From Chitinophaga ginsengisegetis (GTDB lineage: Bacteria > Bacteroidota > Bacteroidia > Chitinophagales > Chitinophagaceae), in the NCBI RefSeq assembly GCF_900168065.1, contig NZ_FUZZ01000003.1:124001-188000 (forward strand): 64,000 bases of DNA. The letters are read 5' to 3'. Below are positions 1 to 8,572 of this stretch, piece after piece. The translations under genes and the position numbers were made by a program. Below the pieces are notes generated by a model that saw only the letters and a list, made by a program, of their open reading frames with translations, was not told the origin of the DNA and searched no databases. Numbering within the stretch: position 1 is the first letter of the stretch; every line of letters begins with the position of its first letter.

Positions 1-216
1 AAAGAAGACCGTAGTAAAATGAATGCCTGCTTCATCATGGATAAACCGGAAATGGAAGAAGAATTCCTGAAATTCTGCAAGAAAGAAGATATCGTTGGTA
101 TCAAAGGACACCGTCTCTCCGGCGGATTCCGCGTATCTATGTATAACGCATTGCCATATGAAAGCGTTGAAGTAATGGTGGAAGCCATGAAATACTTCTC
201 CCTGAAAAAGGCATAA
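1..216 (+). CDS. serC: Phosphoserine aminotransferase, C-terminal end (partial)
   Basis: The reading frame is open from base 1, so this is the last 71 codons of a gene that begins before the window. The residues around DRSKMNACF and the closing GHRLSGGFRVSMYNAL segment match the C-terminal small domain of class V PLP-dependent SerC, which converts 3-phosphohydroxypyruvate and glutamate to phosphoserine in cytosolic serine synthesis and also serves pyridoxal phosphate synthesis. The His-Arg of the GHR motif belongs to the phosphate/substrate-binding region of the family. The PLP lysine lies outside the window. A strong hairpin follows, and then a DUF1015 gene, a frequent neighbour of serA/serC in Bacteroidota. 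Confidence 0.88.
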   Translation, partial: KEDRSKMNACFIMDKPEMEEEFLKFCKKEDIVGIKGHRLSGGFRVSMYNALPYESVEVMVEAMKYFSLKKA

Positions 217-234
217 GAAAATATCCTTATTGTA

Positions 235-275
235 TTACGGAGTTGCAGACAGATCCCCTGACTGCAACTCCGTAA
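235..275 (+). terminator. Hairpin downstream of serC
   Basis: The 14-base arms TTACGGAGTTGCAG (235-248) and CTGCAACTCCGTAA (262-275) are perfectly complementary around a 13-base loop. No T tract follows directly. A second copy of the CCGTAAT end occurs at about 290 just before a T-run, so the left arm could alternatively pair there and give a classical terminator. Confidence 0.7.
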
Positions 276-337
276 TTCGTTAGCGGTAATCCGTAATTTT
301 TTTATTATTACATTTACCACTCACACATATCTACATC

Positions 338-1582
338 ATGGCTATTATCAGACCCTTTAACGGATTAAGGCCTACAGAAGATCTGGCAGCAAAAGTAGCT
401 GCAAGGCCGTACGACGTACTCAGCTCGGAAGAAGCCAAAGCAGCGGCATCCGGTAACCCCTACTCATATTATCATGTTTCAAAATCTGAAATAGATCTGC
501 CCGAAGGAACAGATACCCACAGTAAGCCCGTATATGATAAAGCAGCGGAAAACCTGCACCGCATGGTTCAGGAAGGTACCCTTTTCCTGGAACCACAAGC
601 GGCCTATTATATCTATAAACTGGTAATGAATGACCGCGCACAAACCGGACTGGTATGCGTTTCCGCCATATCAGACTATAACAACGGCATCATCAAAAAA
701 CACGAGTTTACCCGGCCCGATAAAGAACTGGATCGCATTAATCATATTAAAACCACCAAAGCGCAAACCGGCAACGTATTCCTCGCTTACAACGATGTAC
801 CGGAAGTAAACGCCCTGGTTGACCACTGGCAGGAACACAACAAACCAGTGTATGATTTCACCGCCGAAGATGGCATCCAACACACCATATGGGTGATCAA
901 TACTCCCGCTGCCATCCAGGACATCACTACCCTGTTCGCCGAAAAGGTGCCCTGCACCTATATCGCCGACGGCCATCACCGCGCCGCTTCCGCCAGCCTC
1001 GTACAGGCTGCATTTGAAAAAGAAGGGAAGATCACCTCAGTAGATAACCCCGTTAACTATTTCCTCACCACCATTTTCCCGGCCAGCCAGCTGGCCATCC
1101 TGGATTATAACCGCGTGGTGAAAGATCTTAACGGCCTGAGTAAGGAAGCACTCCTCTCCCGCCTGGACTACGATTTTACCGTGGAAGAAATCGGGCACCT
1201 GCCGCAACAGCCCTCCATGCTGCATGAATTCAGCATGTACCTCGATGGCAGGTGGTACCGCCTGGTTGCAAAAGAAGGTACCTACACCACCGATCCCATC
1301 GGCATCCTGGATGTAACCATCCTTTCCAATAACATACTGGACAAACTGCTGGGCATCAAAGACCAGCGCACCGATAAACGCATCGACTTCGTAGGCGGTA
1401 TCCGCGGATTGAACGAACTGGTGAAACGCGTAGATAGCGGCGAAATGAAAGTAGCATTCGCCCTTTTCCCGGTAACCATTCAGCAATTGTTTGATATTGC
1501 CGACAGTGGAAATGTAATGCCGCCGAAAAGCACCTGGTTTGAGCCCAAGTTACGCGATGGACTGATTACGCATATTATTTAA
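338..1582 (+). CDS. DUF1015 family protein
   Basis: A 414-residue cytosolic protein, full length for DUF1015. It starts MAIIRPFNGLRP, a typical opening for the family, has an early PYDVLSSEEA segment, and has the hallmark YIADGHHRAASA motif near residue 210. The family is ParB/sulfiredoxin-like; SerK-type kinases from archaea share the fold, and bacterial members are often encoded beside serine biosynthesis genes. The serC gene upstream fits that pattern. The biochemical role is not established for this branch; a link to phosphoserine or free serine metabolism is an inference from context. Family assignment is firm, function is not. Confidence 0.85.
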   Translation: MAIIRPFNGLRPTEDLAAKVAARPYDVLSSEEAKAAASGNPYSYYHVSKSEIDLPEGTDTHSKPVYDKAAENLHRMVQEGTLFLEPQAAYYIYKLVMNDRAQTGLVCVSAISDYNNGIIKKHEFTRPDKELDRINHIKTTKAQTGNVFLAYNDVPEVNALVDHWQEHNKPVYDFTAEDGIQHTIWVINTPAAIQDITTLFAEKVPCTYIADGHHRAASASLVQAAFEKEGKITSVDNPVNYFLTTIFPASQLAILDYNRVVKDLNGLSKEALLSRLDYDFTVEEIGHLPQQPSMLHEFSMYLDGRWYRLVAKEGTYTTDPIGILDVTILSNNILDKLLGIKDQRTDKRIDFVGGIRGLNELVKRVDSGEMKVAFALFPVTIQQLFDIADSGNVMPPKSTWFEPKLRDGLITHII

Positions 1583-1593
1583 ATATACTATAC

Positions 1594-1630
1594 GCTTCCC
1601 CGCTGATTTATCCGCCGGGGAAGCTTTTTA
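1594..1630 (+). terminator. Intrinsic terminator after DUF1015 gene
   Basis: GCTTCCCCG (1594-1602) pairs with CGGGGAAGC (1616-1624), followed by TTTTTA. It closes the DUF1015 transcription unit. Confidence 0.85.
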
Positions 1631-1656
1631 TTTCATCACTCCCTTATACCCAACCC

Positions 1657-2508
1657 ATGAAAACAACTGACAACACCCACTCTATCTTTGATGATGATCC
1701 CTTACTCGCAGAAAAGAAGAAGTTTTATCCCACACTGGGGCACGCATGGCTGATACCCGTTTATAGCCTGGTAGTGTTCATCACTTTTTATATTGCCGCC
1801 ACGCTTGCCTACCCGGGCATTATAAACGACAAGTTGCTGAGCAGCCTGATCACAATACCCATCTATTGCAGCCTGTTACTGGTGATGCTGATTTACAGCT
1901 ACAACAGGAAAAAGAAAATAGAACCTGATTATATACTCCCCTTCAGAACGCCTTCTGTGGCCGTATTGCTGACAGGTCCCTTCCTGATGTTTTCCCTCTA
2001 TTTATTTACATTTGGCGTCCAGGAATGGATTCATCTGAGCGCATTCCAGGAATGGGACTCCGTTTTTTTACTGATCCGGGAAAAACCGGTATTCTATTGC
2101 TTTATTTATTTCCTCATTGATCCGTTTATCCAGGAAAGCCTGATGAGAGGAGTGATCCTGGATAGTTTCCTTAAAAACTATTCTCCGGTAAAAGCCCTTT
2201 TAAATGTAGCTGCTATCAGCTTTGCCTTCAGCCTGTCTCCTTACACATTGCTATATACCACCTCCTTTTCCCTGATGCTGTCGTGGATATATCTGAAAAC
2301 AGACAACCTCGGTAATACCTTTTATATGCAGGTATTATGCGGTCTTATACCCGCCCTGCTGGTATTTATCCTGCAGGATCAATTTAATACATATGTACAA
2401 CAGGCATTACGTTCGCCTGTTTGGGTGGGCGCGGCTGGTATTATTGCCATCCTCTGCATTATTGTTCTGCAAACAAGTCTCCCGTCAACAAATAAAGCAA
2501 TAAAGTAA
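1657..2508 (+). CDS. CPBP-like intramembrane protein, catalytic motifs degenerate
   Basis: A 283-residue integral membrane protein with about seven to eight hydrophobic segments. The central segment (DPFIQESLMRG, about residues 158-168) resembles motif 1 of CPBP/Rce1-type intramembrane endopeptidases, but only one Glu of the usual EExxxR pair is present. The following helix reads ISFAFSLSP where active members have Phe-x-x-x-His, so a zinc or catalytic histidine is missing. It is therefore probably a CPBP-family relative without protease activity, or a diverged membrane protein of unknown role. It is encoded alone between two terminated units, with no neighbour that suggests a substrate. Confidence 0.55.
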   Translation: MKTTDNTHSIFDDDPLLAEKKKFYPTLGHAWLIPVYSLVVFITFYIAATLAYPGIINDKLLSSLITIPIYCSLLLVMLIYSYNRKKKIEPDYILPFRTPSVAVLLTGPFLMFSLYLFTFGVQEWIHLSAFQEWDSVFLLIREKPVFYCFIYFLIDPFIQESLMRGVILDSFLKNYSPVKALLNVAAISFAFSLSPYTLLYTTSFSLMLSWIYLKTDNLGNTFYMQVLCGLIPALLVFILQDQFNTYVQQALRSPVWVGAAGIIAILCIIVLQTSLPSTNKAIK

Positions 2509-2603
2509 TATAAGAAACATATCCCTTCTATCTCCCTTCTCATGGATTGATCTGTGGGACATTACCCCATTTTCCTTACTTTTACAGCAAACGACAGACA
2601 GGG

Positions 2604-3677
2604 ATGAACATACGGTCTTCTTTATTGAAAGCACTTTTTGTTGCGGGAGTTTTATTTTCACAGGTTGCAGTTGCACAGGATGCCAAAGAGCTGTATAATA
2701 CAGCCACAGGCTTTATTCGTGGAGGAGATTATTCCAATGCCATACTGGTACTGAACCAGGCGTTACAACTGGAACCAGATAATTTTGAATTAAAGAAACA
2801 ACTTGGTTTTACTTATTACCTGAAAGGAGACCTTGTAAAAGCAAAAAGCATCATTGAGCCACTACTTGGCAGCAAAGAAGCAGACGTACAGGTATTCCAG
2901 ATTGCAGGAAATATTTATGTGGGAAGGGAAGAGTGGAAAACGGCACAACGCATGTTTGAGCGCGCCATCAAAAAATTCCCGAATAGCGGTGAATTGTACA
3001 ACGATAACGGCACACTGCTGATGAACTTCAAAATGTATGACGGCGCCCTCCGGAGCTGGATCAAAGGTATTGAGCAGGATCCCGGGTTTCCCGGCAACTA
3101 TTACAATGCCACCAAAACATACGACTTCAGCAATAATCCGTTGTGGTGCATACTCTACGGCGAAACCTTCATGAATATGGAAAGTTTCACCACCCGCACG
3201 GCAGAAATCAGGAATATTGTATTGGAATCTTATAAAAAGTTATTCAATGACCCTTCGCTGTTTGAAAGTGCCATACCAGAGGATAAGAAGGGCAAAAAAG
3301 GCAGCAACGCATTTGTAGAAGCATATAAAGCCTGTATGGGCAAACAAATCAGTGTAGTAACGGGTGGTATAGATCCTGATGTGTTAATTATGGTACGTAC
3401 CCGCTTTTTACTGGACTGGTACAACTTTTACGGTATGAAATATCCGTACGCCCTTTTCGACTATCAGCGCAGCCTGCTACGGGAAGGAATGTTTGAATCG
3501 TATAACCAATGGCTGTTTGGCCCGTCAGCCAACCAGGCCAGCTACAAAGCGTGGGTAGGATTACATAAAACCGACTATGATGCTTTCCTGAAATTTCAGC
3601 GCAGCAATCCATTAAAGCCGAAGCCTGATGAATATTACAACGATGGAAGGTTTACGCTGATCAATTCCGGGTATTAG
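2604..3677 (+). CDS. Secreted tetratricopeptide repeat protein
   Basis: The ATG at 2604 is preferred over the upstream in-frame ATG because it begins directly with a signal peptide (MNIRSSLLKALFVAGVLF, cleavage near VAVAQ-DA). The 357-residue product then carries at least three TPR units: residues near 30-63 (LYNTATGFIRGGDYSNAI, LNQALQLEPDNFELKKQLGF), 64-95 and 98-135 (a GNIYVGREEWKTAQ repeat). The C-terminal half (after about 165) is not repeat-like and is rich in aromatic residues. The protein should be periplasmic or attached to the envelope and act as a binding scaffold. No partner is evident from neighbours. Confidence 0.75.
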   Translation: MNIRSSLLKALFVAGVLFSQVAVAQDAKELYNTATGFIRGGDYSNAILVLNQALQLEPDNFELKKQLGFTYYLKGDLVKAKSIIEPLLGSKEADVQVFQIAGNIYVGREEWKTAQRMFERAIKKFPNSGELYNDNGTLLMNFKMYDGALRSWIKGIEQDPGFPGNYYNATKTYDFSNNPLWCILYGETFMNMESFTTRTAEIRNIVLESYKKLFNDPSLFESAIPEDKKGKKGSNAFVEAYKACMGKQISVVTGGIDPDVLIMVRTRFLLDWYNFYGMKYPYALFDYQRSLLREGMFESYNQWLFGPSANQASYKAWVGLHKTDYDAFLKFQRSNPLKPKPDEYYNDGRFTLINSGY

Positions 3678-3771
3678 TATTTAGATATTTTTTGATTTAC
3701 CGGTTTAGTCAATTAGTTGCTGTAGCAACTGAATGACTAAATCCGTAAATTGTAAATCTCAAAATCTGAAT

Positions 3772-5427
3772 ATGCTCGTTAACAAACACCAAAACATTAT
3801 CGACAATGCTGTAAAGGCGAACCACGAACGAACCTTCTATTCGCAATACCCGGAGCATCCCAAAGCTTACGGTGAAGAAGCCCATGCCAAAGGCGTACAG
3901 AGCTATCAGCAATTACTGGGGAAACCTTTCAAACAATTACTGCAAACCGGCGAAACCGGCTGGAGCGGAGAAGAAGTATCCCCTTACACCCGCGAAGTGC
4001 TGGGCGTTACCTACCCCGTTTTTGCTATAGGCGACCTGCTGAAGAAAGCCACAGAAGCGGGCAAAAGCTGGGCAAAAGTACCGGTAGCCGAAAGAGCCGG
4101 TATTCTCACCGAAACGCTGGAAAGGATAAAGGACTACTTTTTTGATATTGCCAACGCCACCATGCACACTACCGGCCAGAGCTTTATGATGAGCTTCCAG
4201 GCTTCCGGTCCGCATGCAAACGACCGCGCACTCGAAGCAGTAGCCACCGGCTATCACGAACTGCAGCGATACCCGCCCACATTGACCTGGGAAAAACCAA
4301 TGGGTAAAACCAGTATCAAACTCTACAAAACTTTTAAACCAATACCCAAGGGGCCGGGTGTAGTAATTGGCTGTTCTACATTCCCGGTGTGGAACACACT
4401 TCCCGGCGTTTATGCCGACCTGATCACCGGCAATCCCGTGATTGTGAAACCGCACCCGAAAGCAGTGCTGCCTATAGCCATTGCCGTGAGCGCCATCCAG
4501 CAATCATTACAGGATAACGGCTATGATCCGAACCTTTGCCAGCTTGCGGCAGATAGCTCCGATCATCTTATTGCAAAAGAGCTGTGCGGACACCCCGACG
4601 TGAAACTGATTGATTATACCGGCGGCAGCGCCTTCGGCAACTATGTGGAATCACTCCCGGGCAAAACAGTATTTACAGAAAAAGCCGGCGTTAATTCAGT
4701 GATCCTCGACAGCGTAACCGACCTCGATGCCGTAATTCAGAACCTTGCCTTTTCTGTTAGCTTATATTCCGGGCAGATGTGTACTGCGCCGCAAAACTTT
4801 TTCATCCCCGAACAAGGCATCAAAACCGCCAATGGCCAGGTGCCTTTCAATGACGTGGTGCAAAAGTTCAAGGAGGCGGTAGTGGGCCTGGTAAACCATC
4901 CGAAGATGGGCGCAGGCACATTGGGCGCCATACAAAACGACAGTACCCTTACCCGCGCACAGGAAGCACGCCACCTCGGAGGAAAAGTGATCCTGGAAGG
5001 CACCCCGGTAGTGAATGAAGAATTCTCCAATGCAAGGGTATGCGCTCCTACTATTTTAGAAGTAACCAGCGCCGATACTGCCATCTATGAGAAAGAACTT
5101 TTCGGACCGGTGATCCTGATCATCAAAACCAGGGACACCGCACATAGTATACAACTGGCTAAACAGATGGCATCAAAATATGGTGCCATTACCTGCGGGG
5201 CTTATACCACAGATCCATCTGCCAAAGAAAAAATAGCAGAAGAAATGAACAGTGTTTTCACACCGGTATCTTTTAATCTTACCGGGTTTATCTGGGTAAA
5301 CCAGCACGCTGCATTTTCTGATTTCCATGTTACGGGCGGTAATCCGGCAGGTAATGCCAGCTTTACCAACCAGGAATTTATTGTGAAAAGGTTCGTGTGG
5401 GTAGGCAACCGGGAGCTGGCGGAATAG
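3772..5427 (+). CDS. paaN: PaaN-type aldehyde dehydrogenase
   Basis: The ATG at 3772 (MLVNKHQNIIDNAVKAN) is chosen over one 39 bases upstream because it matches the usual start of the family. The 551-residue protein is a full-length ALDH-superfamily enzyme of the phenylacetate-degradation PaaN class. The catalytic Cys is visible in GQMCTAP (about residue 337), with the NAD-binding and general-base Glu regions before it (NPVIVKPHPKA; FTEKAGVN). PaaN/PaaZ oxidises the ring-opened aldehyde in phenylacetyl-CoA catabolism. No paaA-E, paaG or paaK lies in the window, so either the pathway is elsewhere or this enzyme handles another aldehyde. The family call is good; substrate is uncertain. Confidence 0.75.
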   Translation: MLVNKHQNIIDNAVKANHERTFYSQYPEHPKAYGEEAHAKGVQSYQQLLGKPFKQLLQTGETGWSGEEVSPYTREVLGVTYPVFAIGDLLKKATEAGKSWAKVPVAERAGILTETLERIKDYFFDIANATMHTTGQSFMMSFQASGPHANDRALEAVATGYHELQRYPPTLTWEKPMGKTSIKLYKTFKPIPKGPGVVIGCSTFPVWNTLPGVYADLITGNPVIVKPHPKAVLPIAIAVSAIQQSLQDNGYDPNLCQLAADSSDHLIAKELCGHPDVKLIDYTGGSAFGNYVESLPGKTVFTEKAGVNSVILDSVTDLDAVIQNLAFSVSLYSGQMCTAPQNFFIPEQGIKTANGQVPFNDVVQKFKEAVVGLVNHPKMGAGTLGAIQNDSTLTRAQEARHLGGKVILEGTPVVNEEFSNARVCAPTILEVTSADTAIYEKELFGPVILIIKTRDTAHSIQLAKQMASKYGAITCGAYTTDPSAKEKIAEEMNSVFTPVSFNLTGFIWVNQHAAFSDFHVTGGNPAGNASFTNQEFIVKRFVWVGNRELAE

Positions 5428-5439
5428 AGCAATTTCCTG

Positions 5440-5471
5440 ACAAGCGCCCTTTTAAACGGGCGCTTGTTTTA
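5440..5471 (+). terminator. Intrinsic terminator after paaN
   Basis: ACAAGCGCCC (5440-5449) and GGGCGCTTGT (5458-5467) form a perfect 10-bp stem with an 8-base loop followed by TTT. Confidence 0.85.
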
Positions 5472-5487
5472 AAGCATACAAGTATTT

Positions 5488-6153
5488 ATGAAGAGAATCT
5501 TATGTATAATACTCGTTGTTACCTGTGGCATCATGGCATGCGAGCAGGCGCCTAAAGCAGATAAGGCCCGGATCACCGATGCACAAACCGTGCAGGCCGG
5601 CACCGGCAATGCTTATCTTCCTGATACCGCCGTAAGCGTGGTACGATGGGTGGGTACAAAGCCTACCGGTAAACACTACGGCAGCCTGAAACTGGCCGGT
5701 GGCGCATTGTATCTAAAAGACAGCCTCATTACCGGCGGCCAGTTCATCATCAATATGAGTTCCCTCCAGGATATAGACCTGGCAGGCGATTCCGCTATGA
5801 AACGCAAGCTGGAAACTGAACTGAAGGGAGAAATGTTTTTTGATGTAAAAAAATATCCCACCGCTACATTTGAAATAACTGAAGTAACTGCCTTTCATCC
5901 CACTGATGGCGATGAACTCACCCTCAGGAATGCTACCCATATTATCAAAGGGAACCTGACCCTTAAATCCGTTACCAAAAACATTTCCTTCCCTGCCAGG
6001 GTAATATTCAAAGACAACAGCATAAGCGCAATAGCTAATTTTAACATCGATCGCACCGAATGGGGCATCAGCTACCGCGCAGATAAATCATTACAGGACA
6101 AACTCATCAATTCACAGGTAAATATCTCTTTCGATATAAAGGCCAGCCGTTAG
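5488..6153 (+). CDS. YceI family lipoprotein
   Basis: A 221-residue protein with a lipoprotein signal (MKRILCIILVVTCGIMAC, lipobox GIMAC, lipidated Cys at residue 18). The mature part has YceI-domain features: the VVRWVGTKPTGKHYG opening strand (about residues 51-65), GGALYLKDSLITGG, the FFDVKKYPTATFEI segment near 118-130, and a C-terminal INSQVNISFDIKA strand. YceI domains are lipocalin-like barrels that bind isoprenoid or fatty-acyl ligands. The protein is expected on the periplasmic or outer-membrane face. Function beyond lipid binding is not deducible from its neighbours. Confidence 0.85.
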   Translation: MKRILCIILVVTCGIMACEQAPKADKARITDAQTVQAGTGNAYLPDTAVSVVRWVGTKPTGKHYGSLKLAGGALYLKDSLITGGQFIINMSSLQDIDLAGDSAMKRKLETELKGEMFFDVKKYPTATFEITEVTAFHPTDGDELTLRNATHIIKGNLTLKSVTKNISFPARVIFKDNSISAIANFNIDRTEWGISYRADKSLQDKLINSQVNISFDIKASR

Positions 6154-6236
6154 GCCCTCTTTTTTCGTTTTTTCTGCGTGAAGCCAATAAAATATTTTAA
6201 ATTTAGTACAATCACTAGTACCTAAAACTGACTTCC

Positions 6237-6524
6237 ATGGAAACAAATCAAGAAAGAGATAACCGACTTTGGCGCATCGCAAAAGCCAGGGCAGGATTTA
6301 AGTCCCACCTGATCATCTATCTCGTGATTAACCTGGGACTATGGGCAGTATGGTTTCTGACAGACAGTGATAAAACAAGCGGCACTCCCTGGCCCGTATG
6401 GCCTGCACTGGGATGGGGCATCGCACTGGCTTTCCAGTATTTCAACGCATACCACAAAGATCCTTTCGGTGACGCGTTAGGGGAATATGAAAAGCTAAAA
6501 GAACAGGAACACACGCGTATCTGA
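6237..6524 (+). CDS. 2TM domain-containing protein
   Basis: A 95-residue protein with two membrane helices (FKSHLIIYLVINLGLWAVWF, about residues 21-40, and a second around WPVWPALGWGIALAFQYF, 52-69). This is the layout of the Bacteroidota 2TM family, in which the domain often follows a histidine-kinase or LytTR module but also occurs alone, as here. The charged C-terminal tail faces the same side as the N-terminus. It lies 29 bases before the acyl-CoA ligase gene and may be cotranscribed with it. Function unknown. Confidence 0.7.
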   Translation: METNQERDNRLWRIAKARAGFKSHLIIYLVINLGLWAVWFLTDSDKTSGTPWPVWPALGWGIALAFQYFNAYHKDPFGDALGEYEKLKEQEHTRI

Positions 6525-6553
6525 TATTTGAGCCAAAACAAAATTACAGCAGC

Positions 6554-8368
6554 ATGGACCAACCGCAACGACTATTTGATGTGATTTCTTACCAATTAGC
6601 CAACTTTCCTAAAGAGGATATGCTGGCCGGAAAAGAAAACGGGCAATGGAAAAAGTATAGTACAAAAGAAGTAGCGGACCTTACCCTCAGATTCAGCTCC
6701 GGCCTGCTCAAACTGGGTATCAGACCGGGAATTAAAAAAAATGAGGAGAAAGATAAAATAGCCATCATTTCACCCAACAGACCGGAATGGATCATCACCG
6801 ACCTGGCATGTCAGCAGCTGGGCGCCGTGCTCACACCCATTTACCCCACCATCAGCGAAACAGAACTCGCCTACGTACTGAATGACGCGGAAGCGCGCAT
6901 TCTTTTTGTGAGCGACAAAGACCTGCTGGAAAAGGTAAATGCCATGAGGGATAAATTCCCCTCCATCCGTGAAATATTCACCTTCAATAAAGTAGAAGGC
7001 GCCCGCCACTGGACAGAAATCCCTGCGCTCGCCGACACTACCGATTTTGACCAGATCAATGAAATAAAGAAGAACATTTCCCCGGAAGAACTGGTAACCA
7101 TCATCTATACTTCCGGTACCACCGGTACCCCAAAAGGCGTAATGCTCAGTCATCACAATGTGATAAGCAATGTACTGGCCTGTCAGCCTTACCTCCCCGT
7201 TAATAAAGAAGCAAAGGCTCTTAGCTTTCTGCCGCTGAATCATATATTTGAAAGAATGGTGACCTACCTGTATCTCCGCGCCGGCGTACCGGTTTATTAC
7301 GCGGAGAGCATGGAAACCATTGGCGATAACCTGAAAGAAGTGAAGCCCACCATCTTTACTACCGTTCCCCGCCTGCTGGAAAAAGTGTACGAAAAGATCA
7401 TGACTACCGGTCTTGAACTCAAAGGCATAAAAAGAGCCCTGTTCTTTTGGGCTGTAGACATCGGCAAACGGTATGAAATCAATAAAGACCAGGGCGCCTG
7501 GTATAACCTCCAGCTCAAACTGGCCAATAAGCTGGTGTTCAGCAAATGGCGTGCAGCCCTCGGTGGCAACATCCAGTGTATTGTAAACGGCGCCGCCGCC
7601 TGCCAGGTACGTTTACTGAAGATATTCACCGCCGGCGGCATTCCCATCCTGGAAGGGTATGGCCTTACGGAAACGTCTCCGGTGATCAGTGTAAACCGCT
7701 TCAATGAGGAAGACCGCATGTTTGGCACCGTAGGACCTGTTATCAACGGAGTAGAAGTAAAACTCGCGGAAGATGGTGAAATCCTTTGTAAAGGCCCCAA
7801 TGTAACTATTGGCTACTATAAACGCCCCGATCTCACTGCCGATGCCATCAAAGATGGCTGGTTCCATACCGGGGATATCGGCGTAATGATCGATAACAAA
7901 TTCCTGAAAATAACCGACCGGAAAAAGGAACTCTTTAAAACCTCCGGCGGCAAATTCGTGGCGCCGCAACCCATCGAAAACAAGTTTAAGGAGTCGCCTT
8001 ACATTGAACAGATCATGATTGTGGGAGAAGACCGCAAATTCACGGCTGCGCTGATTGTTCCCTCCTTCAGTAACCTCCGCAACTGGGCACAGAAACGCGG
8101 CATTACCGCCACCTCCAACGAAGAATTGGTGAAAAACCCGGATGTACAGGACCTCTACAAACAGGCAGTAGACAAATACAACCAGTTTTTCAGCCATATT
8201 GAGCAGGTGAAAAAATACATCCTCCTCCCACATGAATGGACGGTAGACAATGGTGAACTCACCCCTACCCTCAAGGCAAAACGGAAGGTAATCCTGGAGA
8301 AATTCAAGAAGGAAATCGACAGTATTTACGCCCCCGCCGGTGGAAAAGTAGATATAGAAAGTCTTTAA
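6554..8368 (+). CDS. Long-chain acyl-CoA synthetase (AMP-forming)
   Basis: A 604-residue adenylate-forming enzyme that activates fatty acids to acyl-CoA using ATP. The AMP-binding P-loop (YTSGTTGTPKG) is at residues 185-195. The downstream motifs are GYGLTETSP (A5), a TGDIG motif with the ATP-ribose Asp, and the hinge TDRKKELFKTSGGK with the following C-terminal swivel domain. Length and the FERMVTYLYLRAG segment fit FadD15-type long-chain ligases. It sits at the end of a forward cluster and stops 60 bases before tRNA-Arg. Cytosolic or membrane-associated. Confidence 0.88.
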   Translation: MDQPQRLFDVISYQLANFPKEDMLAGKENGQWKKYSTKEVADLTLRFSSGLLKLGIRPGIKKNEEKDKIAIISPNRPEWIITDLACQQLGAVLTPIYPTISETELAYVLNDAEARILFVSDKDLLEKVNAMRDKFPSIREIFTFNKVEGARHWTEIPALADTTDFDQINEIKKNISPEELVTIIYTSGTTGTPKGVMLSHHNVISNVLACQPYLPVNKEAKALSFLPLNHIFERMVTYLYLRAGVPVYYAESMETIGDNLKEVKPTIFTTVPRLLEKVYEKIMTTGLELKGIKRALFFWAVDIGKRYEINKDQGAWYNLQLKLANKLVFSKWRAALGGNIQCIVNGAAACQVRLLKIFTAGGIPILEGYGLTETSPVISVNRFNEEDRMFGTVGPVINGVEVKLAEDGEILCKGPNVTIGYYKRPDLTADAIKDGWFHTGDIGVMIDNKFLKITDRKKELFKTSGGKFVAPQPIENKFKESPYIEQIMIVGEDRKFTAALIVPSFSNLRNWAQKRGITATSNEELVKNPDVQDLYKQAVDKYNQFFSHIEQVKKYILLPHEWTVDNGELTPTLKAKRKVILEKFKKEIDSIYAPAGGKVDIESL

Positions 8369-8386
8369 ATATTAAATTAAAACCCT

Positions 8387-8394
8387 TACTTTTG
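8387..8394 (+). promoter_or_regulatory. Putative -7 element for tRNA-Arg(CCT)
   Basis: TACTTTTG matches the Bacteroidota -7 consensus TAnnTTTG and lies 34 bases before the tRNA 5' end. No clear -33 TTTG is seen. Confidence 0.45.
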
Positions 8395-8428
8395 CCACCC
8401 GATCCCAGAATTGGGGTTAAAAAGTGCT

Positions 8429-8500
8429 GGCCTCATAGTTCAATGGATAGAATAGAAGTTTCCTAAACTTTAGATACAGGTTCGATCCCTGTTGAGGCTA
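8429..8500 (+). tRNA. tRNA-Arg (anticodon CCT)
   Basis: The cloverleaf can be folded by hand. Acceptor GGCCTCA pairs with TGAGGCT (one G-T pair at position 1), the D arm is GTTC/GAAT, and the anticodon stem GAAGT/ACTTT carries the loop TTCCTAA, anticodon CCT. The T arm is ACAGG-TTCGATC-CCTGT and the discriminator base is A. CCA is not encoded (CAA follows). It reads AGG codons. Confidence 0.93.
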
Positions 8501-8507
8501 CAACTAC

Positions 8508-8543
8508 AAAAAAGGAAAAGTGATTAATCACTTTTCCTTTTTT
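8508..8543. terminator. Perfect 36-bp palindromic terminator after tRNA-Arg
   Basis: Two 18-base arms (8508-8525 and 8526-8543) are exactly complementary, A-rich on the left and T-rich on the right, so it can stop transcription from both the tRNA and the convergent SDR gene. There is no spacer; the loop is formed by opening the central ATTAAT bases. Confidence 0.8.
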
Positions 8544-8572
8544 ATTTTGAGGCAATCCGTTACCAAGTAAGC

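Noticed and set aside
3937..4503. 188-codon antisense frame in paaN
   Set aside because: Shadow of a GC-rich conserved ALDH gene with no domain character.
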